A DNA stretch of 64,000 bases from Pseudomonas sp. MYb60 (GTDB lineage Bacteria > Pseudomonadota > Gammaproteobacteria > Pseudomonadales > Pseudomonadaceae). The position numbers were made by a program, and so were the translations under genes. Location of the stretch: NCBI RefSeq assembly GCF_002979555.1, contig NZ_PCOZ01000016.1:36613-100612 (forward strand), in the 5' to 3' direction. The stretch's first letter is position 1, and every line of letters begins with the position of its first letter. The notes under the pieces are model-generated. The model saw nothing but the letters and a program-made list of their open reading frames with translations, was not told the DNA's origin and searched no databases. Below are positions 34,459 to 42,578 of the stretch, in pieces.

Positions 34459-35516
34459 GCCTGGCTCCTCTGTGCGTCAAACTGCGCAGGCCCCCGTTCG
34501 ATGCGGGCGAGTTCGTCCATGACCAGCAACATCTTTTGCAGAGCGCCGTCACGCGTCCGACTGTCCAGCCACACCGCCAGCGGCAATTGCTGCACGAGCG
34601 GATACAGGGCGTTGAGGGCTACGAGTTCGTGAGCGGGCCGACGCCCCCACACGTCGCTCGCCAGGCGCTGGACCTCCGCCGCATCGAGACCGCTTTTGGC
34701 GTATCCCAGCATGCGCTGCATCAGTTCCACCGCGTCCTGCTCGATCTGCAGGCGCTGGATCATGTCCTTGCAATTGACGAGGACTCCGCTCAGTTGCCCA
34801 CAGCTTTGCAGGCCGAGCAGTAAAGTGCGTAACAGCGCGGTGGGGACTGAGGACGTGCTGGCGGCGATATCGTCTGCCAGCGCGCCACGCATGATCTTGA
34901 GCCCGGCGGCGAATCGATCGCCCCCGTACAGACCGAGCAGCGCGTGCATCATGCTTGCCAATGACTGGCGAGTGACCACGCTGGCGTAGTACAGCGATCG
35001 CAGCGCCTGGCGCTCCTGCGGGTCGTCACAGTTGGCCTGCAGGGCCAAGGCGATGTTCAGGCCTGCCTGAATCTGTTTCTTGAAGCGAATTTCCAGCTTG
35101 GCAATCGCATCCCGAGCCAACGCGGCCTCAATCTTGCGGGCTTCGGCCTGCGCCTCGGCGGCCACCAATTTGAGTACGACAAACGTGCGCGCAGGATCAC
35201 TGCCGGTCAGTTCCAGCAACTTGTCGACAGCAGGCTGCTGCAGCAACTGCATGCGGATCCGCCGCGCGATGGACGCCATGGTCGCTTGGGCTGGATGACC
35301 CAATTGGTCATAGACCTGCGCGAGTTGCTGGGCCGGCGACACCCGAACGCTAATAGCGCGTTGAGCAAGCGTTCGATTATTGGCCGCCACTTCCTGGCTG
35401 AACAACTGAGCGAGCTCGTCCACACCGTTCGAAACCGCCGGAGCAACGGGTTTATCGAAGGTAGGGCGTTCCAGGCTCTGAATCGATTGAACATCGCCGG
35501 AGGATTCGACTTTCAT
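34455..35516 (-). CDS. sctW: T3SS gatekeeper SctW (RspJ/HrpJ)
   Basis: A 353-residue soluble, helical protein with the HrpJ/YopN-TyeA domain pattern (VDELAQLFSQEVAANNR, SPAQQLAQVYDQLG, and a TyeA-like C-terminal half). Gatekeepers control the order of translocator and effector release and bind SctV. As expected it is the first gene of the rspJ operon, behind an hrp box 31 bases upstream on the minus strand. Confidence 0.9.
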   Translation of the reverse strand: MKVESSGDVQSIQSLERPTFDKPVAPAVSNGVDELAQLFSQEVAANNRTLAQRAISVRVSPAQQLAQVYDQLGHPAQATMASIARRIRMQLLQQPAVDKLLELTGSDPARTFVVLKLVAAEAQAEARKIEAALARDAIAKLEIRFKKQIQAGLNIALALQANCDDPQERQALRSLYYASVVTRQSLASMMHALLGLYGGDRFAAGLKIMRGALADDIAASTSSVPTALLRTLLLGLQSCGQLSGVLVNCKDMIQRLQIEQDAVELMQRMLGYAKSGLDAAEVQRLASDVWGRRPAHELVALNALYPLVQQLPLAVWLDSRTRDGALQKMLLVMDELARIERGPAQFDAQRSQA

Positions 35517-35546
35517 TGGAGGGCCAATACAGAAAAATTATGTCTC

Positions 35547-35575
35547 TGTGTGGCAGGCATTGGCGATGCAGTTCC
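35547..35575 (-). promoter_or_regulatory. hrp box promoter for the rspJ operon
   Basis: Read on the minus strand: GGAACT, 16 bases, CCACACA. This matches the HrpL-type consensus with one change in the -35 hexamer. It is divergent from rspL. Confidence 0.88.
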
Positions 35576-35708
35576 ATCGAAATCCGGTTTACTCATTTAT
35601 TGAAAAAACTTGCACGGCGATACACCGGCTTTTGCAAAAAATCGCGCAAACCGCCGCTCTACAAAAATATTTATACAATAAAATCAATAGCTTAATCGTG
35701 AATAGTGC

Positions 35709-35725
35709 TTGGCACAGCCAGTGCT
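35709..35725 (+). promoter_or_regulatory. Sigma-54 promoter of rspL
   Basis: TTGGCACAGCCAGTGCT has the invariant GG (-24) and GC (-12) exactly 10 bases apart, matching TGGCAC-N5-TTGC except for one base. It lies 53 bases upstream of the rspL start. An enhancer-binding protein such as RspR is required for such promoters. Confidence 0.85.
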
Positions 35726-35778
35726 AAAGGGCTTTCCGTCGAAATCTTTTCGACTGCGTCTACCCTGAGGAAAAATTC

Positions 35779-36330
35779 ATGAATATCCCTATTGAAGCTT
35801 TAGCTCAGCTTGTTGGCGGCTCGCCTCAATTCATGCTCCACCTGACAGACGACCAGCAAAAAAAACTCCGACGCTTCATTCACAAGCGTGTGCTCAACCC
35901 GGAAGATGCGGACGATCTCCTGCAATTGACTTACCTGGAAGCCTGGCGCAATCGCGAGCGTTTCAGCGGCAATGCCACCCTCAGCACCTGGATGTGCGGC
36001 ATTGCACAAAACCTGATCCGCAACCACTTCCGGCGTATGTATGCCAAACCCGTGCACTGCGAATTCGATGAGTCGCTGTGGCACGGCCAAGATGACAATC
36101 ACAATCTGGACTGGGAGTTCGAGGTCAATCGGCGCTTGGAAAAAACCCTGAACGCCATCGATCACCTGCCAACGGAAATGCGCAGGACGTTGTACGCCTC
36201 CCTGGAAACCGACGGCAGCTACCAGGACACTGCCGACGTACTGGACGTCCCGATCGGCACCGTGCGCTCGCGCCTGTCACGGGCACGTGAACAACTCAAA
36301 CGCGCAACCCACAACTCGATGCATCCGTAA
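35779..36330 (+). CDS. rspL: ECF sigma factor RspL (HrpL family)
   Basis: A 183-residue extracytoplasmic-function sigma factor. Region 2 includes NPEDADDLLQLTYLEAWRNR followed by FSGNATLSTWMCGIAQNLIR, and region 4 ends in the HTH TADVLDVPIGTVRSRLSRAR. HrpL-type factors read hrp boxes; three such boxes are found in this window. It starts at ATG 35779 behind GAGGAAA. Expression should depend on the sigma-54 promoter at 35709-35725 and RspR. Confidence 0.94.
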   Translation: MNIPIEALAQLVGGSPQFMLHLTDDQQKKLRRFIHKRVLNPEDADDLLQLTYLEAWRNRERFSGNATLSTWMCGIAQNLIRNHFRRMYAKPVHCEFDESLWHGQDDNHNLDWEFEVNRRLEKTLNAIDHLPTEMRRTLYASLETDGSYQDTADVLDVPIGTVRSRLSRAREQLKRATHNSMHP

Positions 36331-36488
36331 GCAAGACTTCGGGTTGGGCGGCAGGGATATCGCCCAATCCGGTCATGATCTTTTCTTGCGTGCCTTCCAG
36401 AGCATCGAACCGATGCCACCGCTCGTCGCTCCAACACCCGGTTTTTGTTAAACAGTTGAAAGCGTAGAAAAAAATTCAAAATAAATGC

Positions 36489-36517
36489 TTGACGCTTTGT
36501 CGTTCTCCGCGAATAAT
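36489..36517 (+). promoter_or_regulatory. Promoter of tRNA-Met
   Basis: A TTGACG -35 element, 17-base spacer and AATAAT -10 element, followed by a GC-rich discriminator (GCGCGCC), the typical layout of stringently controlled stable-RNA promoters. The tRNA starts 12 bases after the -10 element. The rest of 36330-36755, apart from the tRNA and its terminator, shows no further gene. Confidence 0.7.
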
Positions 36518-36528
36518 GCGCGCCACTT

Positions 36529-36605
36529 GGCTACATAGCTCAGTTGGTTAGAGCATAGCATTCATAATGCTGGGGTCCGGGGTTCAAGTCCCTGTGTAGC
36601 CACCA
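36529..36605 (+). tRNA. tRNA-Met (elongator, anticodon CAT)
   Basis: The acceptor arm GGCTACA pairs with TGTAGCC, followed by ACCA. The D arm GCTCAGTTGGTTAGAGC, anticodon loop TTCATAA with anticodon CAT and T arm GGGGTTCAAGTCCC are canonical. The GGCTACATAGC start and paired acceptor end mark elongator rather than initiator tRNA. It forms the right border of the T3SS island. Confidence 0.96.
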
Positions 36606-36611
36606 AGTAGT

Positions 36612-36645
36612 AAAAACGGCTTACCGAAAGGTAGGCCGTTTTTTT
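36612..36645 (+). terminator. Rho-independent terminator after tRNA-Met
   Basis: A hairpin, AAAAACGGCTTACC and GGTAGGCCGTTTTT, with a GAAA tetraloop and a run of seven T residues. Confidence 0.93.
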
Positions 36646-36754
36646 ATGCCTGGAAATCAGAGTGTGGTGATTGTCTGGCAAAAAGCCCCAGCTGTATTTT
36701 GACCCCCACCGCCCTCGCTGCTAGTGTCCAGCCTCCCCACACGGAGTGCTCCAG

Positions 36755-38566
36755 GTGTTCTCGATTTCCCGCCGTTCCCTGTCGGTGCTTGCCACAGTGC
36801 TCACGCTCACTGCCTGTCACCCTGCCATCTCCGAACAGCCTCCGGCACCGGAGTCGGGCTCGGGCTACCGCAGCGCCCTGACCACCCGCCACGCCGAGCG
36901 CCACATGGCGGCTGCCGCCAACCCCCTCGCCGCCGAAGCCGGGCGTGAGATGTTGCGTCAGGGCGGTTCGGCGATCGATGCGGCGATTGCGATGCAGGCG
37001 GTGCTGACCCTGGTGGAGCCGCAGTCTTCCGGCATTGGCGGCGGTGCGTTCATCATGCTGTGGGATGGCCAGGACGTGCACGCGTACGATGGCCGTGAAA
37101 CCGCACCGGCCGGGGCAGCCGAAGGTATGTTCCTGAAGGCCGACGGCACGCCAATGGCGTTTTCCGAGGCGCAGATTGGCGGGCGCTCCGTGGGAACGCC
37201 GGGCGTATTGCGGGCATTGGAGATGGCGCACAAGAAGACCGGGCGCCTGCCATGGGCCAAGCTGTTTGAACCGGCGATACGACTGTCAGAGCAAGGTTTC
37301 GCGATTTCCCCACGGTTACACAGCCTGATCGCCGCAGACCGGTACATCCCGCAATCACCCGACATGGCGGCCTACTTTCTGAACGCGGATGGCACGCCCA
37401 AGGCCACCGGCGCTCAGTTGCACAACCCGGCGCTGGCAGCCGTGTTCAAACGCATCGCCAAGGAAGGGCCGGACGCGCTGTACCAGGGGCCGATTGCCGA
37501 TGAAATCGCACGCAAGGTCCAGGGCCATCGCAATCCGGGCAGCCTGTCCCAGGCCGACCTCAAGGCCTACACCGCCAAAGAGCGCACGCCGCTGTGTACC
37601 GACTACCGGCAGTGGAAGGTGTGCGGCATGCCGCCACCCTCGTCGGGAGGGATCGCCATCGCGCAGATCCTCGGCACCTTGCAGGCAGTGCAAGCCAGCC
37701 GTCCTGGTTTGGCCATCGCATCGATGCAACCGACACCCAGCGCGTCCCCCGCCGGCCTTGAGCCTACGCCCGACGCTGTGCACCTGCTGGCCGAAGCCGG
37801 TCGCCTGGCCTTTGCCGACCGCGCGCTGTACGTCGCCGACGCCGACTTCGTGCCTGTCCCGGTCGACGGCCTCGTGGCACCTGGCTACCTGGCCAAGCGC
37901 GCCGCCCTGATCGGCGAGCGCAGCATGGGGGTCGCCAGGCCGGGTAATCCTGAGGGCATCCAGGTGGTGTACGCGCCGGACCGTTCGCCGCTGCGCATCT
38001 CCACCTCACACGTCACGGCAGTGGACGACCTGGGTGGCGCCGTGTCGATGACCACCACGGTGGAAGCTGCATTCGGCGCCCACGTGATGGTCCAGGGCTT
38101 CCTGCTGAACAACCAGATGACCGACTTCTCGTTTATCCCCAACGAACACGGCCAGCCGGTGGCCAACCGCATCGAACCCGGCAAGCGTCCGCGCTCCGCC
38201 ATGGCGCCCACCCTGGTATTCGACCGCAACAGCGGCGAATTGCTGGCCACCCTAGGCTCACCAGGCGGCTCACAGATCATCGAGTACGTGAGCAAGTCCC
38301 TGGTGGCCATGCTCGACTGGAAACTCGACCCACAAGCCGCCATCAATCTGCCCAATTTTGGCAGCCGCAACGGAGCGACCGAATTGGAAAAGGGCCTGTT
38401 CAGTCCAGGCTTGAAAAGGGCACTTGTGGACAAGGGCCATGCGCTGAACGAGATCGACATGACCAGCGGCGTCCAGGCCATCGTGCTCACGCGCGATGGC
38501 CAGCAAAAGGTGAGGCTGAGCGGCGGAGCGGATCCGCGGCGTGAAGGTGAGGCGCTCGGGGATTAA
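36755..38566 (+). CDS. ggt: Gamma-glutamyltransferase (lipoprotein-type signal)
   Basis: A 603-residue Ntn hydrolase that cleaves and transfers gamma-glutamyl groups of glutathione in the periplasm. The self-processing nucleophile is Thr417 in ISTSHVTAVD, which becomes the N-terminus of the small subunit; GSPGGSQI near the C-terminus is the oxyanion motif. The signal region FSISRRSLSVLATVLTLTAC has a lipobox-like LTAC at Cys21, so it may be a lipoprotein. GTG 36755 is preferred because GGAG lies 8 bases upstream; a GTG at 36746 is also in frame. Confidence 0.93.
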   Translation: MFSISRRSLSVLATVLTLTACHPAISEQPPAPESGSGYRSALTTRHAERHMAAAANPLAAEAGREMLRQGGSAIDAAIAMQAVLTLVEPQSSGIGGGAFIMLWDGQDVHAYDGRETAPAGAAEGMFLKADGTPMAFSEAQIGGRSVGTPGVLRALEMAHKKTGRLPWAKLFEPAIRLSEQGFAISPRLHSLIAADRYIPQSPDMAAYFLNADGTPKATGAQLHNPALAAVFKRIAKEGPDALYQGPIADEIARKVQGHRNPGSLSQADLKAYTAKERTPLCTDYRQWKVCGMPPPSSGGIAIAQILGTLQAVQASRPGLAIASMQPTPSASPAGLEPTPDAVHLLAEAGRLAFADRALYVADADFVPVPVDGLVAPGYLAKRAALIGERSMGVARPGNPEGIQVVYAPDRSPLRISTSHVTAVDDLGGAVSMTTTVEAAFGAHVMVQGFLLNNQMTDFSFIPNEHGQPVANRIEPGKRPRSAMAPTLVFDRNSGELLATLGSPGGSQIIEYVSKSLVAMLDWKLDPQAAINLPNFGSRNGATELEKGLFSPGLKRALVDKGHALNEIDMTSGVQAIVLTRDGQQKVRLSGGADPRREGEALGD

Positions 38567-38732
38567 GGCACTCAGCGACTGATCGTCACCCCTTGCGCCC
38601 CGCATGCTGCGCCAGCTTGCGCATGCGTTCGCTGTCGTCATGATTCGCCGTGCACAATCGTACAAGACCTCGGCAGACACGCAGTACAGACTGGGTTAAC
38701 GTGTTTCCATCTCTACTGTGTGACAAGTGATC

Positions 38733-39542
38733 ATGGGCCAACCCACCGCCACCCTCGATTGGCTGCATCGCGCCCCGCACGCCAGTGGCCTGGACCGCAT
38801 CGAGGCGTACTTCGCCGGCTTCGCCTTCGACCCCCATCGCCATGACACCTATGCCATCGGGCGGACGCTGTTCGGCGTGCAGAGCTTCCACTATCGCGGC
38901 GGCATGACCCACGGCCTGCCCGGCACCACTATGGTGATTCATCCCGACGAAACCCACGACGGCCGCGCCGGCAGCGAAGAAGGCTTCAAGTACCGGATGA
39001 TTTACGTCGAGCCCGCGTTGATCCAGCAGATTCTGGGTGGCAAGCCGCTGCCGTTTATCCCTGCGGGCCTGTCCACCGATCCGCGGCTGTTCCGCGCCAG
39101 CGAAGTACTGTTGCAAGGCCTGGATTGCCCCATCGACCCACTGCAGGAACAAGACGCGATGTTCGACCTGGCCCAGGCACTCAGTGCTGCCTCCGGGGAG
39201 ATCATCAGCCGCAAGACGTTCGACTACGTGGCTGCCGAGCGCGCCCGGGAGTTCATCCACAGCGCACTGGGCCGCAGCATCACCCTGGATGAAATGGCCG
39301 ACCACGCCGGCCGCGACCGCTGGGCCTTGTCGCGGGATTTTCGCCTGTTGTTCGGCACCAGCCCCTACCGCTATCTGACCATGCGCCGGCTGGACCTGGT
39401 GCGCGGCTTGCTGGCCCAGGGCCAATCGCTGGTAGATGCGGCGATGACCGCCGGGTTCACCGACCAGAGCCATATGACCCGGCAATTTCGCAGCACCTAC
39501 GGCATGCCGCCGTCGCGCTGGGTAAAGATGCTCGGCCGCTGA
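38733..39542 (+). CDS. AraC family transcriptional regulator
   Basis: A 269-residue regulator with an N-terminal cupin-type AraC ligand-binding domain (RHDTYAIGRTLFGVQSF, MVIHPDETHDG) and a C-terminal double HTH (DEMADHAGRDRWALSRDFRL and AAMTAGFTDQSHMTRQF). The start is ATG 38733; a GTG two codons earlier is possible, as no clear ribosome site separates them. The target is unknown. It is convergent with the DHA2 exporter and is not linked to a metabolic operon. Confidence 0.9.
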   Translation: MGQPTATLDWLHRAPHASGLDRIEAYFAGFAFDPHRHDTYAIGRTLFGVQSFHYRGGMTHGLPGTTMVIHPDETHDGRAGSEEGFKYRMIYVEPALIQQILGGKPLPFIPAGLSTDPRLFRASEVLLQGLDCPIDPLQEQDAMFDLAQALSAASGEIISRKTFDYVAAERAREFIHSALGRSITLDEMADHAGRDRWALSRDFRLLFGTSPYRYLTMRRLDLVRGLLAQGQSLVDAAMTAGFTDQSHMTRQFRSTYGMPPSRWVKMLGR

Positions 39543-39580
39543 AACCTACGTTGGCAATACAGTCCCCTGCCACGTTTGAT

Positions 39581-40954
39581 CTAAGTGGATTTGAGCACGG
39601 TGCCCGGCTCGGGCGCGCGCGCGCTCAGCCCCAACGCCACCACTGCCCCCAGCAATGCCACTGCGGCGCTCCACCACAGCGCCAGTTCGATGCCCCCGGC
39701 ATTGGCCACCGACACCAGCAACGCCAGCCCCAGCGCCCCGCCAATCTGCTGGCTGGTGGACGCCATCCCCGCCGCCACACCCTGCTCGCCCGGCCGGATA
39801 CCCAGGCCGGCCGCGACCCACATCGCCGTCCAGGTCATGCCCTGGCCGACACTCAAGATGAAAATCCCCGGCAGCAGTGACCAGAACCCCGCGCCCGTCG
39901 GCAACGCCCAGCACAACAATCCAATCCCTACCGCGCCCGCCAGTTGCCCGCTGACCAAGGTGTTGCGCAGGCCGATGCTGGCCAGCGAACGTTCCGCCAG
40001 CCAGATCCCGAACGTACACACCAGCGTCGCCGGCAAAAACGCGAGCCCTGCCTGCAACACGCTGTAGCCATAAACCTGCTGGTAATACAGCGCCAGGAAG
40101 TAGTACTGCACGCCAAAGCTGCTCATGAACACGGCCGTGAGCACCATGGCCATGCGCAACTCGCGATAGGCGAACAATCGCAAGGGCATCAGCGGGTCGC
40201 GGCCACGGTGTTCGATCCAGACGAACAGTCCGAGCAGCCCGACGGCAAAGCCCAGGCAACCAAGCGTCGACGGTGCCGCCCACCCCCACTCCGGCCCCTG
40301 GACCAGGGAAAACACCAGCAGGGTGCCGCCGACCGTCACGGTCAGCGCGCCACTGATATCAAAGTTGCGGCCCCGCGCCCGCTCGCCATCGGCCGGGATC
40401 CAGTAACGCGCCGCCCAGGCGCAACCACCGGCCAGCGGCACGTTCACCAGGAACACCGCTTCCCAGCCCCACGCCTGGGTCAACACTCCCCCCAGCAACG
40501 CCCCCAGCGCCAGGCCCGCCGCCGATGCGGCGCTCCACACCGCAAAGGCGCGGTTGCGCTCAGGCCCCTGGGCGTAATGGGTGTTGATCAACGCCAGGGT
40601 CGCCGGGAACAACAGCGCCCCGCCGACGCCTTGCACCGCTCGCGCCAGCACCAGTAACAGCGCACTGCCGCCGAGCACCGCCGCCAACGACGACAACGCA
40701 TACAAAGACTGCCCCAGCCGGTACAAGCGGCGCTTGCCGAGCAAATCCGTGGCTCGCCCCCCCAGCAGCAGGAAACCGCCAAACGCCACGCTGTAGGCAC
40801 TCACAACCCACTGCAACTGCTGAGCGGAAAAACCCAGGTGGCTGCCGATCTGCGGCAAGGCGACAAACACGATGGTGGCATCGAGGGCGATGATCAGTTG
40901 GGCGGTGGCCAGCAACGCGAGCATCCAGCCGGAAGGTTTAGAGGAAGACATCAC
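39581..40954 (-). CDS. MFS transporter, DHA2 (EmrB/QacA-like) drug exporter family
   Basis: A 457-residue membrane protein of about 14 spans. The N-terminal LDATIVFVALPQIGSHLGFS motif (motif D1) and SVAFGGFLLLGGRATDLLGK loop between TM2 and TM3 (motif A), together with the antiporter motif C region (AGLALGALLGGVLTQAWGW), indicate proton-coupled export. Substrate specificity is unknown. It is divergent from the LysR gene 41046-41930 over 91 bases, which suggests control by that regulator. Confidence 0.9.
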   Translation of the reverse strand: MMSSSKPSGWMLALLATAQLIIALDATIVFVALPQIGSHLGFSAQQLQWVVSAYSVAFGGFLLLGGRATDLLGKRRLYRLGQSLYALSSLAAVLGGSALLLVLARAVQGVGGALLFPATLALINTHYAQGPERNRAFAVWSAASAAGLALGALLGGVLTQAWGWEAVFLVNVPLAGGCAWAARYWIPADGERARGRNFDISGALTVTVGGTLLVFSLVQGPEWGWAAPSTLGCLGFAVGLLGLFVWIEHRGRDPLMPLRLFAYRELRMAMVLTAVFMSSFGVQYYFLALYYQQVYGYSVLQAGLAFLPATLVCTFGIWLAERSLASIGLRNTLVSGQLAGAVGIGLLCWALPTGAGFWSLLPGIFILSVGQGMTWTAMWVAAGLGIRPGEQGVAAGMASTSQQIGGALGLALLVSVANAGGIELALWWSAAVALLGAVVALGLSARAPEPGTVLKST

Positions 40955-41045
40955 AGCGTCCTGTCCGAAAATGAGAGCCCTCAGTGTCTTTTATGCCCAG
41001 CAGATGATAAATAGCCATATCACTCTTTCAGTAATGACTTTAATC

Positions 41046-41930
41046 ATGGATCTGAACGCCGTCCGCTTGCTGGTGCGCGTCGCCGAAACCCGCAGTTTCA
41101 CCCGCGCAGCCGGGGACCTGGGGCTGACCCAATCGGGCCTCTCCCGTGCCATTTCGCGGCTGGAACAGCAACTGGGCGTGCGCCTGCTGCAACGCAACAC
41201 CCGCAGCGTAAGCCTGACCCCCGACGGGCAGATGCTCTACGAGCGCAGCGCCCCGCTGCTGGCGGAATTGGCCGAAGCCGAGAAGCTGATGCTCGACCGG
41301 CGCGGCAGCCCTTCGGGCCTGTTGAAAATCAGCACGCCGTCGTTGTTTGGACGCAAAGTGGTGATGCCGGTGATCGGCGACCTGACGCTGCGCTACCCCG
41401 AGTTGCGCATCGAAGCGGTGATGACCGACCGCCTGGTGGATATCGTCGACGAAGGCTTCGACGCCCTGCTGCGCACTGGCGAGATCCACGACCAGCGCCT
41501 GATCGCCCGCGCCTTGCCGCCGCTGCGCTGGGTGACCGTCGCCGCCCCCGCCTACCTCGCTCGTTTCGGCACGCCGCAGCACGTCGACGAACTCAAGGAC
41601 CACCATTGCCTCACCGTGCGCAATTTGCGCAGCGCACGCATGGTCGATTGGCAGTTCATGCACGATGGCAAGGTGCGGGACGTGAGCGTCGAAGGGCGGC
41701 TGATCTTTGACATCGGCGACGCGCTGGTGGACGGAGCGGTGGGCGGGTTTGGCATCGCCCAGGTGATGGATTTTGCCGTGCGCGACGACCTCGCTGCCGG
41801 GCGGCTGGTGCCGATACTGGAGGACGTCGCCGGACGCAGCCGCGCCATCTCGCTGGTCTACCCGCCGTCCCGTCAGTACTCACCGAAGCTGATGGCGTTC
41901 GCCGACGCCCTCGCAAACGCGCGTTGGTAA
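41046..41930 (+). CDS. LysR family transcriptional regulator
   Basis: A 294-residue LTTR with an N-terminal winged HTH (AVRLLVRVAETRSFTRAAGD through LGLTQSGLSRAISRLEQQLG) and a periplasmic-binding-protein-like effector domain. ATG 41046 (MDLNAVRLL) is the family-typical start; earlier in-frame ATGs lie in the shared control region. It is divergent from the DHA2 exporter, its most likely target. The effector is unknown. Confidence 0.92.
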   Translation: MDLNAVRLLVRVAETRSFTRAAGDLGLTQSGLSRAISRLEQQLGVRLLQRNTRSVSLTPDGQMLYERSAPLLAELAEAEKLMLDRRGSPSGLLKISTPSLFGRKVVMPVIGDLTLRYPELRIEAVMTDRLVDIVDEGFDALLRTGEIHDQRLIARALPPLRWVTVAAPAYLARFGTPQHVDELKDHHCLTVRNLRSARMVDWQFMHDGKVRDVSVEGRLIFDIGDALVDGAVGGFGIAQVMDFAVRDDLAAGRLVPILEDVAGRSRAISLVYPPSRQYSPKLMAFADALANARW

Positions 41931-41938
41931 GCCCGCGC

Positions 41939-42520
41939 CTACAGCGGTAAGGTTTTGCCGACGACAGGCTGGCCAACCGTGAGAAAGTGCCCGCCCGCCA
42001 CATGGTGCAGCGTGCGCAATGCGTCCTGCCCTTCAAAGTGCCAATGCCCTTCGCTGAACACACGCTCGTCGGCATAGGCGGCCACCACTTCGCCGAGGAA
42101 CAGATCGTAGGTCTGCTGGGTGTGCGGCTCAGGCAGCAGGCGGCATTCCAACCAAGCCACACAGCCTTCCAGCAACGGCGCCTCGGTGTGTTCGCCGGCG
42201 AAAACCTGCACACCGTAGCGGGTGAATTTATCCGTTTCGGCGCCGGTGGTATTGCCGACGGTCTGCACCAGGTCGGCCTGGGCCACGCACGGCACCTGGA
42301 GCACGAACGTGCCGCTGCCTTCCAGCAGCTGGCGGGTCCAGGTGGACTTGTCCAACACCACGGCAACCTTGGGGGGCTCGAAATCCAGCGGCATGGCCCA
42401 GGCGGCCGCCATGATATTGCGCTGGCCGTTGTGAGCAGCGCTCACCAATACGGTCGGCCCGTGGTTGAGTAAACGGTAGGCCTTGGGCAGTGGAACGGGG
42501 CGGCAGTGGGCAGGGCGCAT
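41939..42520 (-). CDS. Flavin reductase family protein
   Basis: A 193-residue FMN-binding split-barrel protein (flavin reductase-like domain). The AHNGQRNIMAAAWAMPLDFE stretch, the VVLDKSTWTRQLLEGSGTFV segment and the GEVVAAYAD motif are typical of the DIM6/NTAB family. It may supply reduced flavin to monooxygenases, but no such partner is adjacent. It ends 9 bases from the convergent LysR gene. Confidence 0.88.
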   Translation of the reverse strand: MRPAHCRPVPLPKAYRLLNHGPTVLVSAAHNGQRNIMAAAWAMPLDFEPPKVAVVLDKSTWTRQLLEGSGTFVLQVPCVAQADLVQTVGNTTGAETDKFTRYGVQVFAGEHTEAPLLEGCVAWLECRLLPEPHTQQTYDLFLGEVVAAYADERVFSEGHWHFEGQDALRTLHHVAGGHFLTVGQPVVGKTLPL

Positions 42521-42578
42521 GGGCGGTCAGCTCTTCAAACGTAAAACCCTACGATACCGCATGCCCGCGCCCTACGGG

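Noticed and set aside
36529..36605. tRNA-Met as an integration site of a recent island
   Set aside because: No direct repeat of the tRNA 3' end was found near the ychF side and there is no integrase gene.
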